Positions 7,070 through 16,060 of a DNA stretch of 64,000 nucleotides are shown here, piece after piece (the stretch's first letter is position 1; the number at the start of each line of letters is the position of its first letter). Below the pieces are notes generated by a model. That model did no database searches and was not told where the DNA came from. It was given only the letters and a program-made list of their open reading frames with translations. Source of the DNA: Streptomyces vietnamensis (GTDB lineage Bacteria > Actinomycetota > Actinomycetes > Streptomycetales > Streptomycetaceae); assembly GCF_000830005.1 (NCBI RefSeq), contig NZ_CP010407.1:868001-932000 (forward strand), in the 5' to 3' direction. A program made the position numbers and the translations under genes.

Positions 7070-8857
7070 ATGAAGGTTTCCGACTACGTACTGGAGCGGC
7101 TGCGTGACTGGGAGGTGTCCCACGTCTTCGCCTACCCCGGTGACGGCATCAACGGGCTGCTGGCCGCCTGGGGGCGCGCGGAGGACCGGCCGCGGTTCGT
7201 CCAGTCGCGGCACGAGGAGATGTCGGCTTTCGAGGCGGTCGGGTACGCGAAGTTCTCCGGCCGGACCGGGGTGTGCGCGGCGACGTCGGGGCCGGGTGCC
7301 ATCCACCTGTTGAACGGCCTGTACGACGCGAAGCTCGACCACGTGCCCGTGGTGGCGATCGTCGGCCAGACCGATCGCAGCGCGATGGGCGGCTCCTACC
7401 AGCAGGAGGTCGACCTGGCCTGCCTGTACAAGGACGTGGCGTCGGAGTTCTGCGAGGTGGTCACCGTCCCCGCCCAGCTGCCGAACGTGCTGGACCGGGC
7501 GATGCGGGTGGCCGCCACCCGGCGCACGGTCACCGCCGTGATCATCCCGGCGGACGTGCAGGAGCTGGAGTACGAGCCTCCCTCGCACGCGTTCAAGCAG
7601 GTTCCCTCCAGCCTCGGCGCCCCCTTCTCCCTTCCGGTCCCGGCCGCGGAGGAGTTGGCGAGGGCGGCGGAGGTCCTCAACGCCGGCGAGAAGGTGGCCA
7701 TGCTGATCGGGCAGGGCGCGCGCAGGGCCCGCACGGAGGTCCAGCAGGTCGCCGAACTGCTCGGCGCGGGCGTGGCGAAGGCCCTGCTCGGCAAGGACGC
7801 GCTGCCGGACACGCTGCCGTACGTCACCGGGTCGATCGGCCTGCTCGGCACCCGTCCCTCCTACGAGATGATGCGCGACTGCGACACCCTGCTCGTGGTG
7901 GGCTCCAGCTTCCCCTACACCCAGTTCCTGCCCGAGTTCGAGCAGGCCAGGGCGGTGCAGATCGATCTGGATCCGTCCATGGTGGGCTTGCGCTACCCGT
8001 TCGAGGTCAATCTGGTCGGTGACGCAGGCGAGACGCTGCGCCGGCTGATCCCGATGCTGGACCACAGGTCGGACGGCACGTGGCGCAGGACGATCGAGGA
8101 CAACACGGCGCGCTGGTGGGAGGTGATGCAGCGCCGTGCCGAGGTCTCCGCGGACCCGATCAACCCCGAGTACGTCGTCCACGCCCTGGACGCGCTGCTG
8201 CCCGACGATGCGATCGTGGCCGCGGACTCCGGGTCGGCGGCGAACTGGTACGCCCGCCATCTGCGGATGCGCGGGGAGATGCGGGGCTCGCTGTCGGGCA
8301 CCCTGGCGACCATGGGGCCGGGGGTCCCGTACGCGATCGGCGCGAAGTTCGCGCATCCCGACCGGCCGGCGATCGCGATCGTCGGGGACGGCGCCATGCA
8401 GATGAACGGCCTCGCGGAGCTGATCACCGCCGCGAAGTACCACCGGGAGTGGTCCGACCCGCGCGTCGTGGTCGCGGTGCTCAACAACCAGGACCTCAAC
8501 CAGGTCACCTGGGAGATGCGCGCCATGCAGGGCGCCCCGCAGTTCGAGCCCTCGCAGGGCCTGCCCGACCTGCACTATGCCGACATCGCCCGGCAGTTGG
8601 GTCTGGACGGGGTGCGGGTGGAGCGACCGGAGGACGTGGAGTCGGCGTGGCGTCAGGCCCTCGCGGCGGACCGGCCGTTCGTCATCGACTTCCGCACGGA
8701 TCCGGCGGTGCCTCCGATCCCGCCGCACGCCACCTGGGACCAGATCAAGGACGCGGCCCTGTCGGTCCTCAAGGGCGACAGCGACCGGGCGTCGGTGGTC
8801 CGGCAGGGCATGAAGGCGAAGATCCAGGAGCTCCTGCCCGGCGGTGGACGGGGCTGA
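7070..8857 (+). CDS. Thiamine-pyrophosphate enzyme (pyruvate oxidase/acetolactate synthase-like)
   Basis: 595 residues, three-domain TPP fold. N-terminal PYR domain with the catalytic Glu in RHEE (E49) and ATSGPGAIHLLNGLYDAKLDHVPVVAI; central domain with ALLGKDALP and TGSIGLLGTRPS; C-terminal PP domain with VGDGAMQMNGLAELITA (~438) and the Mg ligand Asn in LNNQDLNQVTWE (~471). Length and motifs match pyruvate oxidases/decarboxylases better than biosynthetic acetolactate synthase, and no small regulatory subunit is nearby. Start ATG 7070 with AAGGAG eight bases before it. Only 3 bases separate it from the following FAD/Fe-S dehydrogenase, so the two probably act together; pyruvate plus lactate or another 2-hydroxy acid is the natural guess, not shown. 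Confidence 0.87.
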   Translation: MKVSDYVLERLRDWEVSHVFAYPGDGINGLLAAWGRAEDRPRFVQSRHEEMSAFEAVGYAKFSGRTGVCAATSGPGAIHLLNGLYDAKLDHVPVVAIVGQTDRSAMGGSYQQEVDLACLYKDVASEFCEVVTVPAQLPNVLDRAMRVAATRRTVTAVIIPADVQELEYEPPSHAFKQVPSSLGAPFSLPVPAAEELARAAEVLNAGEKVAMLIGQGARRARTEVQQVAELLGAGVAKALLGKDALPDTLPYVTGSIGLLGTRPSYEMMRDCDTLLVVGSSFPYTQFLPEFEQARAVQIDLDPSMVGLRYPFEVNLVGDAGETLRRLIPMLDHRSDGTWRRTIEDNTARWWEVMQRRAEVSADPINPEYVVHALDALLPDDAIVAADSGSAANWYARHLRMRGEMRGSLSGTLATMGPGVPYAIGAKFAHPDRPAIAIVGDGAMQMNGLAELITAAKYHREWSDPRVVVAVLNNQDLNQVTWEMRAMQGAPQFEPSQGLPDLHYADIARQLGLDGVRVERPEDVESAWRQALAADRPFVIDFRTDPAVPPIPPHATWDQIKDAALSVLKGDSDRASVVRQGMKAKIQELLPGGGRG

Positions 8858-8860
8858 CCG

Positions 8861-11836
8861 ATGACCGGCAGCCGGCGGGTCGACCTCGCCGCACTCGAAC
8901 GGGGGCTGCGGGCCGAGACGGACGGCGAGGTCCGCTTCGATCCGGGCAGCCGCGCCGCGTACGCGACGGACGGCTCCAACTACCGCCAGGTCCCGCTCGG
9001 CGTGGTCCTGCCGCGCACGGTGGAGGCCGGTGCCGCCGCGCTCGCCGTGTGCGCCCGGTTCGGCGCGCCGGTCCTGTCCCGCGGGGGCGGCACCAGCCTC
9101 GGGGGTCAGTGCACCAACGAGGCGGTGGTCGTCGACTGGACGAAGTACTGCGACCGCCTGCTGTCGGTGGACCCGGAGGCGCGGACCTGTATGGTCGAGC
9201 CGGGCATCGTCCTGGACGAACTGAACCGGCGACTCGCCCCGTACGGACTGAGGTTCGGGCCGAAACCGTCCACGCACACCCACTGTTCCCTGGGCGGGAT
9301 GATCGGCAACAACAGCTGCGGGGCCTCCGCCCAGGCCTACGGCAAGACCGTCGACAACGTCCGCCGCCTGGAAGTCCTCACCTACGGGGGGACCCGGTTC
9401 TGGGCCGGTCGTACGGACCCGGCGGAGTTCGCGAGGATCACGGCCGAAGGCGGGGCCCGCGCCCAGCTGTACCAGGGCCTGAAGGACGTCGTCGGGCGCC
9501 GTCTGGCCGAGATCCGCCAGGGCTACCCGAAGATCCCGCGCCGGGTCTCGGGGTACAACCTCGACTCGCTGCTGCCGGAGAACGGCTTCGACGTGGCCCG
9601 GGCGCTGGTGGGCAGCGAGGGCACGCTGGTGACCGTCCTGCGGGCCGAGCTGGAGCTCGTCGAGGTACCGGCCGCCGAGGCGCTCCTCGTCCTCGGCTTC
9701 GACGACGTCTACGCGGCCGCCGACGCCGTCCCCGCCCTCCTCGAACACAGCCGCCCCACCCAGCTGGAGGCCATCGACGGGCGCATGGCGCAGCTGATGC
9801 GCGAGGAGCACGCCTACCTCGACTCGCTGGAGAGCCTGCCCGAGGGCGACAGCTGGCTGCTGGTCCAGTTCACCGGCGACACGACGGAGCGGGCGGACGA
9901 GCAGGCGTACGAGCTGTTGCGGTCGCTGGGCCGCGACGAGGACGATCCCGGGGTGGTGCTCTCCGACGACCCGGCGCGGGAACGGGAGATGCTCAGGGCC
10001 CGGGAGGCGGGCCTGGGGGTGACCGCCCGCCCGCCGGACGGCTCCGAGACCTGGGAGGGCTGGGAGGACTCCGCGGTGGCCCCGGAGAAGCTGGGCGACT
10101 ACCTGCGTGACCTGGAACGGCTCTTCGACCGGTACGGCTATCAACAGGCCTCCTTGTACGGGCACTTCGGGCAGGGCTGTGTGCACACCCGGATCCCGTT
10201 CGAGCTGCGCGAGGGCAAGGGCGTCGAGGCCTTCCGCAGGTTCCTGTTCGACGCGGCCGACCTCGTGGCCTCGTACGGCGGGTCGTTGTCGGGCGAGCAC
10301 GGTGACGGGCAGGCCCGCGGCGAACTGCTGCCGCGCATGTTCACTCCGGCCCTGATGGAGGCGATGGGCGAGGTCAAGACGCTGTTCGACCCCGGCGACC
10401 GGATGAACCCCGGCAAGGTCGTCCACCCTCACCGCGTCGACGACAATCTGCGCCTGGGCGCTGCCTGGCGGCCCGAACGGCAGCGGACGTACTTCGCGTA
10501 CTCCGGTGACGGCAACGACTTCGGCCGGGCCGTGCTGCGCTGTGTGGGCATCGGCAACTGCCGCACCCACCGGGGCGGAGTCATGTGCCCGTCCTATCGG
10601 GCCACCGGCGAGGAGGAGCACTCCACCCGCGGCCGGGCGCGGCTGCTGTTCGAGATGCTCGGCGGTCACGCCGACTCACCGGTCACCGGCGGCTGGCGCT
10701 CCACCGAGGTCCGCGACGCACTGGACCTGTGTCTGGCCTGCAAGGGCTGTAAGTCCGACTGCCCGGTCGGGGTCGACATGGCCACCTACAAGGCCGAGTT
10801 CCTGGCCCACCACTACCGGGGCCGGCCCCGCCCTCCGGCCCACTACTCCATGGGCTGGCTGCCGCTGTGGGCGCGGCTGGCCCGCACCGCGCCGGGCTTC
10901 GCGAACGCCGCCCTGCACGCCCCCGGTCTGGGCCGGGCGGGGAAGCTGCTGGCCGGAATCGACCCGCGCCGCGACGTACCCCTCTTCGCCGCCGAGTCGT
11001 TCCAGGAGGCCCGGCACCGATCCGGCGGCGCGCAGCCCGATCCGCGCGATCCGCGCACCGTTCTGCTCTGGCCGGACACGTTCACCAACCACTTCCACCC
11101 CCACGTCGCCGACGCCGCGGTCCGGGTCCTCGAGGACGCCGGCTTCCGCGTCGCGGTGCCGTACGGGCCCGTGTGCTGCGGTCTGACGTGGATCTCCACC
11201 GGGCAGCTCGCCACCGCCCGCCGCGTCCTGCGACGGACCACGCGAGCGCTCCGGCCGTGGCTGGAGGCCGGCACACCGGTCATCGGCCTCGAACCGTCCT
11301 GCACCGCGGTCTTCCGGGCCGACGCCCCCGACCTGCTCGCCGGCGACCAGGACGTCATCCGCCTCGCGGCGCAGACCCGGACCTTCGCCGAACACCTCGT
11401 CGGCCGAGGCCCCGAGGGCTGGCAGCCGCCCACGATCGGGCGGGCGGCGACCGTGCAGACCCACTGCCACCAGCACGCCGTCCTCGGCGCCGACGCGGAC
11501 CGGGAACTGATGCGCCGTGCCGGACTGGACGCGCGGGTGCTCGACGAGGGCTGCTGCGGGCTGGCCGGCGACTTCGGCTTCACACAAGGGCACTACGACC
11601 TGTCGCAGGCCATCGCCGAACAGGGCGTGCTGCCCGCCGTGCGCGACACCGCGCCCAGCGCCCTCGTCCTGGCCGACGGGTTCAGCTGCCGTACCCAGAT
11701 CGACCAGGCCGGGACCGGCCGGCAGGCCCTGCACCTGGCCGAGGCCCTCGCCCTGGCACTGGACGGGCCGCTGCCCGCCGACCACCCCGAGAAGGCGGTA
11801 CCGCGCCCCCGGATCCGGAGGGATGCGACACGATGA
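8861..11836 (+). CDS. Fused FAD-binding and Fe-S dehydrogenase (GlcD-GlcF/D-lactate dehydrogenase-like)
   Basis: 991 residues joining two parts that are often separate. Residues ~1-540: FAD-binding (PCMH) domain with VLSRGGGTSLGGQC and GNNSCG, then the FAD-linked oxidase C-terminal domain with SGEHGDGQARG. Residues ~550-991: GlcF-like part with CVGIGNC plus MCPSY (~561 on), the cluster motif CLACKGCKSDCP (~626), and two CCG domains (VCCGLTW ~770; GCCGLAG ~897). The family oxidises D-2-hydroxy acids such as D-lactate or glycolate and passes electrons to membrane quinones. The CysCysGly domains suggest a second cofactor or heterodisulfide-type electron route. It lies 3 bases after the TPP gene and overlaps the next start (ATGA). 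Confidence 0.88.
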   Translation: MTGSRRVDLAALERGLRAETDGEVRFDPGSRAAYATDGSNYRQVPLGVVLPRTVEAGAAALAVCARFGAPVLSRGGGTSLGGQCTNEAVVVDWTKYCDRLLSVDPEARTCMVEPGIVLDELNRRLAPYGLRFGPKPSTHTHCSLGGMIGNNSCGASAQAYGKTVDNVRRLEVLTYGGTRFWAGRTDPAEFARITAEGGARAQLYQGLKDVVGRRLAEIRQGYPKIPRRVSGYNLDSLLPENGFDVARALVGSEGTLVTVLRAELELVEVPAAEALLVLGFDDVYAAADAVPALLEHSRPTQLEAIDGRMAQLMREEHAYLDSLESLPEGDSWLLVQFTGDTTERADEQAYELLRSLGRDEDDPGVVLSDDPAREREMLRAREAGLGVTARPPDGSETWEGWEDSAVAPEKLGDYLRDLERLFDRYGYQQASLYGHFGQGCVHTRIPFELREGKGVEAFRRFLFDAADLVASYGGSLSGEHGDGQARGELLPRMFTPALMEAMGEVKTLFDPGDRMNPGKVVHPHRVDDNLRLGAAWRPERQRTYFAYSGDGNDFGRAVLRCVGIGNCRTHRGGVMCPSYRATGEEEHSTRGRARLLFEMLGGHADSPVTGGWRSTEVRDALDLCLACKGCKSDCPVGVDMATYKAEFLAHHYRGRPRPPAHYSMGWLPLWARLARTAPGFANAALHAPGLGRAGKLLAGIDPRRDVPLFAAESFQEARHRSGGAQPDPRDPRTVLLWPDTFTNHFHPHVADAAVRVLEDAGFRVAVPYGPVCCGLTWISTGQLATARRVLRRTTRALRPWLEAGTPVIGLEPSCTAVFRADAPDLLAGDQDVIRLAAQTRTFAEHLVGRGPEGWQPPTIGRAATVQTHCHQHAVLGADADRELMRRAGLDARVLDEGCCGLAGDFGFTQGHYDLSQAIAEQGVLPAVRDTAPSALVLADGFSCRTQIDQAGTGRQALHLAEALALALDGPLPADHPEKAVPRPRIRRDATR

Positions 11837-12987
11837 AGTCCCGGCCCGAAGCGGTGCGGCGCGGGCCCGCGCCGAAGGACACGGCCACCGGCGCTCCGAC
11901 GGTCGAGTCCCTGCGGGTGCACGTCCTCGAGTTCCCGACCGATGCCCCCGAGGCGGACGGCACCTTCGCCTGGGACCGTACGACCATGGTCCTGGTCCAG
12001 GCCCGTGGCGGCGGTGCTTCGGGCCTGGGCTACACCTACGGCGACCGGGCCACCGCCGGCGTGATCACCGGGCTTCTCCACGATGTGGTCGTCGGTCTGC
12101 CGGCCTTCGACGTTCCGGCGGCGAACGAGGCGATGAGCCGGGCGGTGCGGAACGCCGGCCGGCCCGGCCTGATCGCCGGCGCCGTCTCCGCGATCGACGT
12201 CGCCCTGTGGGACCTCAAGGCCCGCCTCCTGGAGCTGCCGCTGGCCGACCTGCTCGGCCGGGCCCGGACCGACGTGCCCGTCTACGGGAGCGGCGGCTTC
12301 ACCACGTACACCGACCGCCGGCTCGCCGAGCAGCTCGACGGCTGGTCCGGCCAGGGCATCACCCGCTTCAAGATCAAGATCGGCGAGGGGTGGGGAACCC
12401 GGGAGCGACGCGACCTGGAACGTGCCGAGCGGGCCAGGGCGCTGCTGGGCGACGACGCCGAGCTGTACGTGGACGCGAACGGGGCCTACACCCGCAAGCA
12501 GGCCGTCCGGATCGGGCGGGCGCTGGACGGCGTGGGGGTCGGCTGGTTCGAGGAGCCCGTCTCCTCCGACGACCTCACCGGGCTCGCCCGCGTGCGCCAC
12601 TCCGTCACTGCCGACGTCGCCGCCGGCGAGTACGGCTACGACCTGCCCTACTTCGCCCGCATGATCCCGGCCGTCGACTGTCTGCAGGCCGACGCCACCC
12701 GCTGCGGCGGCATCACCGTGTGGCTGCGCGCAGCCGCCCTCGCCCAGGCCCACGGCCTGCAGCTGTCCGGCCACTGCGCGCCGCATCTCCACGCGCACGC
12801 CGCCGCGGCCGTGCCGAACCTCCGGCACCAGGAGTGGTTCCACGACCACGTCCGCATCGAGAACCTGCTGTTCGACGGCGCCCTCGACCCGGCCGGCGGC
12901 ACCGTGCGGCCGGGCCGGGACGGGGAGCCGGGGTTGGGCCTGACGATCCGGCCCGACGTCGCGGATCGGCATCGTGTCCGTGGGTAG
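11833..12987 (+). CDS. Mandelate racemase/muconate lactonizing enzyme family protein (enolase superfamily)
   Basis: 384 residues. Seen: RFKIKIGEGW with the KxK catalytic lysines, three metal ligands as YVDANGAY (Asp), WFEEPVS (Glu) and VAAGEYGYD (Glu), and a C-terminal His in GHCAPHLHAH. The KxK plus His arrangement is that of the mandelate racemase subgroup, whose members racemise or dehydrate acid sugars through an enolate. The substrate cannot be assigned. An N-terminal ~20-residue basic extension precedes the capping domain. The ATG lies in the stop of the FAD/Fe-S gene, so expression is coupled. Confidence 0.87.
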   Translation: MKSRPEAVRRGPAPKDTATGAPTVESLRVHVLEFPTDAPEADGTFAWDRTTMVLVQARGGGASGLGYTYGDRATAGVITGLLHDVVVGLPAFDVPAANEAMSRAVRNAGRPGLIAGAVSAIDVALWDLKARLLELPLADLLGRARTDVPVYGSGGFTTYTDRRLAEQLDGWSGQGITRFKIKIGEGWGTRERRDLERAERARALLGDDAELYVDANGAYTRKQAVRIGRALDGVGVGWFEEPVSSDDLTGLARVRHSVTADVAAGEYGYDLPYFARMIPAVDCLQADATRCGGITVWLRAAALAQAHGLQLSGHCAPHLHAHAAAAVPNLRHQEWFHDHVRIENLLFDGALDPAGGTVRPGRDGEPGLGLTIRPDVADRHRVRG

Positions 12988-13049
12988 CACCGGTGTCGGC
13001 GACGGGCGACGGACCGGCACGCACCGGCCGGGCCGGAAAGGACGCGCCG

Positions 13050-14807
13050 ATGACGGCGTCCGTCCGCGGCCGACCTGATCCGCATGCCCTGCGGGACTAC
13101 GCCCTGCTCGCGGACGGCGAGCGCGGCGCCCTGGTCGGGCCGCGCGGCGAGATCGTGTGGATGTGCGCACCCGCCTGGGACGACGATGCCGTCTTCGCCG
13201 CACTCATCGGCGGCGACGGCTGGTACAGCGTCACCCCGGACGGGCCGTTCGTGTGGGGTGGCTACTACGAGCCGGGCAGCCTGATCTGGCGCAGCCGCTG
13301 GATCGGGACGGACGGCATCGTCGAATGCCGCGAGGCCCTGGCCCACCCCGGTGACCCGCACCGTGCCGTGGTGCTGCGCCGGATCCTGGCCGTCGACGGC
13401 GAAGCCCGCCTGACGGTGCAACTGCGCGTGGCGGCCGGCTTCGGAACGGCGCCGCTGCGCGAGGTGCGCCGCGATGAGCACGGGCGCTGGACGGGCCGCG
13501 CGGGAGACCTGTACGTGCGGTTCAGCGGCGCGCCGGACGCCCGACCCGGCGACGGGGGGCTGAGCACCACCGTCACGATGGAAGCGGGGGCGCACCACGA
13601 TCTCGTCCTGGAGGTCTCCGGTCGGCCGCCGCCGGCACCGGAGACGGCGGAGGTGTGGTGGCGGGCCACCGAGACGGGATGGGCCGGGTGCGTGCCCGAC
13701 CTCACCGGCACACCGGGCCGACGCGACGCCCGGCACGCGTACGCGGTCATGGCCGGCCTGACCTCCTCGACCGGGGGCACGGTCGCCGCGGCCACCACCA
13801 GCCTGCCCGAACGGGCCGAGCAGGGCCGCAACTACGACTACCGGTACGTGTGGATCCGCGACCAGTCCTTCATCGGCCAGTCCGCCGCCGCGGTCGGCGG
13901 GCAGCGACTCCTCGACGACTCGCTGCGCTTCGTCACCGCCCGCCTCCTGGAGCACGGCCCCGGCCTCTCCCCCGCCTACACCGCCGCCGGGCGGGCGGTG
14001 CCCGGCCGGCGCGCCCTGAACCTGCCGGGCTACCCGGGCGGCTACGACGTCGTCGGCAACCGCGTCAGCCACCAGTTCCAGCTCGACGTGTTCGGCGAGG
14101 CCCTGCTGCTCCTGGCCGCGGGCGCCCGGCACGACCGGCTGGACGCGGACGGCCGACAGGCGGCGCTCACCGCGGCCGACGCGATCGCGGCCCGCCGCCG
14201 GGAGCCGGACGCCGGGATCTGGGAACTGCACAACGACCGCTGGACGCACAGCCGCCTGGTGTGCGCGGCCGGACTGCGGGCGATCGCCGCCGTGGCCCCC
14301 CGGGCGGACAGCGGACGCGCCGCCGGCTGGGAGGCGCTCGCGGACGCGATCGTCGCCGACACCGCGGCCGAATGCCTGCACCCGACGGGACGCTGGCAGC
14401 GCTCCCCCGATGACGACCGTGTGGACGCGGCCCTGCTGCTCCCCGCCCTTCGCGGCGCCCTGCCCGCCGACGACCCCCGCACCGTCGCCACCCTGCGCGC
14501 GGTGCGCACCGACCTCGCCTGCGATCACTACGTCTACAGGTTCCGCCACGACCGGCGACCGCTGCAGGACGCCGAAGGGGCGTTTCTGCTGTGCGGCTTC
14601 ACCGTGGCGATGGCCGAGCACCAGCAGCACGACGACGTCGAGGCGATGCGCTGGTTCGAACGCAACCGAGCCGCTTGCGGTCCGCCGGGCCTGTACGCGG
14701 AGGAGTTCGACGTCGCCCAGCGCCAGCTGCGCGGCAATCTGCCGCAGGCCTTCGTCCACGCCCTGATGCTCGAAGCCGCCGCCCGCCTCGGGCAGGAGCG
14801 GCACTGA
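13050..14807 (+). CDS. Glycoside hydrolase family 15 (glucoamylase-like) protein
   Basis: 585 residues, no signal peptide. N-terminal beta-sandwich (~1-255) with YALLADGERGALVGPRGEIVW, the usual opening of bacterial GH15 proteins. The C-terminal (alpha/alpha)6 barrel carries NYDYRYVWIRDQSF (normally DYRYCWLRDA), HQFQLDVFGE, and the catalytic-base region LYAEEFDVAQRQLRGNLPQAF. It likely hydrolyses alpha-glucosides such as trehalose or maltooligosaccharides inside the cell. GGAAAGGA lies just before ATG 13050, 62 bases after the enolase-superfamily gene. Confidence 0.85.
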   Translation: MTASVRGRPDPHALRDYALLADGERGALVGPRGEIVWMCAPAWDDDAVFAALIGGDGWYSVTPDGPFVWGGYYEPGSLIWRSRWIGTDGIVECREALAHPGDPHRAVVLRRILAVDGEARLTVQLRVAAGFGTAPLREVRRDEHGRWTGRAGDLYVRFSGAPDARPGDGGLSTTVTMEAGAHHDLVLEVSGRPPPAPETAEVWWRATETGWAGCVPDLTGTPGRRDARHAYAVMAGLTSSTGGTVAAATTSLPERAEQGRNYDYRYVWIRDQSFIGQSAAAVGGQRLLDDSLRFVTARLLEHGPGLSPAYTAAGRAVPGRRALNLPGYPGGYDVVGNRVSHQFQLDVFGEALLLLAAGARHDRLDADGRQAALTAADAIAARRREPDAGIWELHNDRWTHSRLVCAAGLRAIAAVAPRADSGRAAGWEALADAIVADTAAECLHPTGRWQRSPDDDRVDAALLLPALRGALPADDPRTVATLRAVRTDLACDHYVYRFRHDRRPLQDAEGAFLLCGFTVAMAEHQQHDDVEAMRWFERNRAACGPPGLYAEEFDVAQRQLRGNLPQAFVHALMLEAAARLGQERH

Positions 14808-14941
14808 CCCGTGCACGAGGAGGTGGGGCTCGTGGCGTGATTCCCCCGTGGGGGTGGGCCGCGCGGGTGACCCTGGCCGCGCCGCCCGTACCGGCGCGCC
14901 CCCGAGTGGAGACCATACTCACGGGCAACGGGAGGCCGGGA

Positions 14942-15394
14942 GTGCGCGGGGTGCTGGAGATCGTGGTGTGGTGGGCCGTGCTGACCGCGGCGACGGTGGT
15001 GTTCATCAGCTCCGTGTCGCCCGTCGAACTGGTGGTGGGCGCCCTTGCCGCGCTGGGCGGGGCCTTCGCGGCCCGCAGGATGCGCCTGGCCGCCGGCGGC
15101 CGGGCGAAGGGAGGCCGGGGCGCGGTGCGCGCGCTCGTCGCCCTGCCGGGCTCGGTGGTGCGCGGTCTGGGCGTGCTGACGGCCGCCGTGGTCACCGACC
15201 CGGCAGGCGCGCTGGTGCGGCGCGTCCGCCTGCGGCGGGGAACGGGGGCCGGGTGGGCCGGCACGTTGCTCGGCATGTCGCCGGACACCTGCGTGATCGA
15301 CGTCCCCCGGGACGACGAGGTCCTCGTCCACGCCCTGCGTCCGGGAGCCGGACCGGTCGAGCAGGCCGTGGCCCGCGCGGACGGCGCGCGGTGA
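14942..15394 (+). CDS. mnhE: Na+(cation)/H+ antiporter subunit E (MrpE/MbhA-like)
   Basis: 150 residues. The N-terminal membrane segments (LEIVVWWAVLTAATVVFIS and VELVVGALAALGGAFAAR) and the soluble end PDTCVIDVPRDDEVLVHAL match MrpE/MnhE, whose C-terminal domain normally carries the 'v-d-d-vlvH-l' strand. GTG 14942 is preferred because GGGAGG lies 7 bases before it and an upstream extension would be poor in helices. First gene of a seven-gene antiporter module with overlapping starts and stops. Confidence 0.85.
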   Translation: MRGVLEIVVWWAVLTAATVVFISSVSPVELVVGALAALGGAFAARRMRLAAGGRAKGGRGAVRALVALPGSVVRGLGVLTAAVVTDPAGALVRRVRLRRGTGAGWAGTLLGMSPDTCVIDVPRDDEVLVHALRPGAGPVEQAVARADGAR

Positions 15395-15675
15395 ACGCCT
15401 GGGCCGTCGCAGCCCTGGTCCTCCTGGCCGTCCCGGCGCCGGCGTGCCTGTGGGTGGCGGCTCGTGGCAGCGCGGTGCACCGCCTGGTCGGAGCCTCGCT
15501 GCTCTCCAGCGTGACCGGGGCCGTGTTCCTCCTGCTGCCCCAGGCCTACGACCGGTCCTCCTACCAGGACCTCGCGCTGGTGCTCGGCGTCCTCGCCCCC
15601 GCCGGCGCCCTCGTCTTCACCCGCTTCGTCTCCGGTCGCCATCACGAGACACACGGTTCCGCGACCGACACCTGA
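15391..15675 (+). CDS. mnhF: Antiporter subunit F (MrpF/MbhB-like)
   Basis: 94 residues with three predicted membrane helices (~3-22, 31-52, 60-80). Small subunit F of Mrp-type antiporters keeps this three-helix layout; here the middle helix has VHRLVGASLLSSVTGAVFLLL, and the usual Asp-rich third helix is DLALVLGVLAPAGALVF. GTG 15391 overlaps the TGA of the preceding gene (GTGA). The end is followed directly by a CCGCA repeat tract. Confidence 0.78.
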   Translation: MNAWAVAALVLLAVPAPACLWVAARGSAVHRLVGASLLSSVTGAVFLLLPQAYDRSSYQDLALVLGVLAPAGALVFTRFVSGRHHETHGSATDT

Positions 15676-15725
15676 CCGCACCGCACCGCACCGCACCTCA
15701 CCGCACTGCACCGCACCGCACCGCA
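15676..15725 (+). repeat. CCGCA pentanucleotide tract (10 units)
   Basis: Ten consecutive 5-base units, eight exactly CCGCA and two with one change (CCTCA, CTGCA), filling most of the 79-base gap between the F and G subunit genes. It is not coding and is the only sizeable gap in the module. Confidence 0.9.
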
Positions 15726-15754
15726 CACGTCGGCACACAGGAAGGAGACCGGAA

Positions 15755-16060
15755 TTGACGCCGCCTCACGTGGTCGTACTCGTGCTGCTGTGGACCGGTG
15801 TGGCCGCCGTGCTCCTGTCCGCGGCCGCGGTACTGCGGCTGCGCGGCACCCTGATGCGGCTGCACGCCCTGGCACCCGCGTCCTGCGTCGGGATGCCGCT
15901 GATCGCCGCGGCGGTGGCCGTCGAGCAGGGTGCGGGCCGGGCGGCAGCCAAGACACTGTTCATCGGCCTGCTCTTCGCCGTCGGCGGCACGGTCACCACC
16001 ATCGCCGTGGGCCGCGCCGCCGACCGGTCCGGAGAGGCCGAGAAGGGGGGCGGGTCGTGA
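15755..16060 (+). CDS. mnhG: Antiporter subunit G (MrpG/MbhC-like)
   Basis: 101 residues, three predicted membrane helices (~5-28, 38-58, 66-86). The stretch RLRGTLMRLHALAPASCVGMPLI is the conserved MnhG/MrpG signature (normally lrfpdlytRlHAat...G). The start is TTG 15755: GAAGGAG at 15741-15747 is well spaced and there is no ATG or GTG better placed. Ends in a GTGA overlap with the next gene. Confidence 0.83.
   Translation: MTPPHVVVLVLLWTGVAAVLLSAAAVLRLRGTLMRLHALAPASCVGMPLIAAAVAVEQGAGRAAAKTLFIGLLFAVGGTVTTIAVGRAADRSGEAEKGGGS

Noticed and set aside
7004..10669. 1221-codon minus-strand frame
   Set aside because: Antisense to the TPP and FAD/Fe-S genes, which have full motif sets.
15676..15725. 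CRISPR or operator array
   Set aside because: Only a 5-base unit; a microsatellite-type tract.
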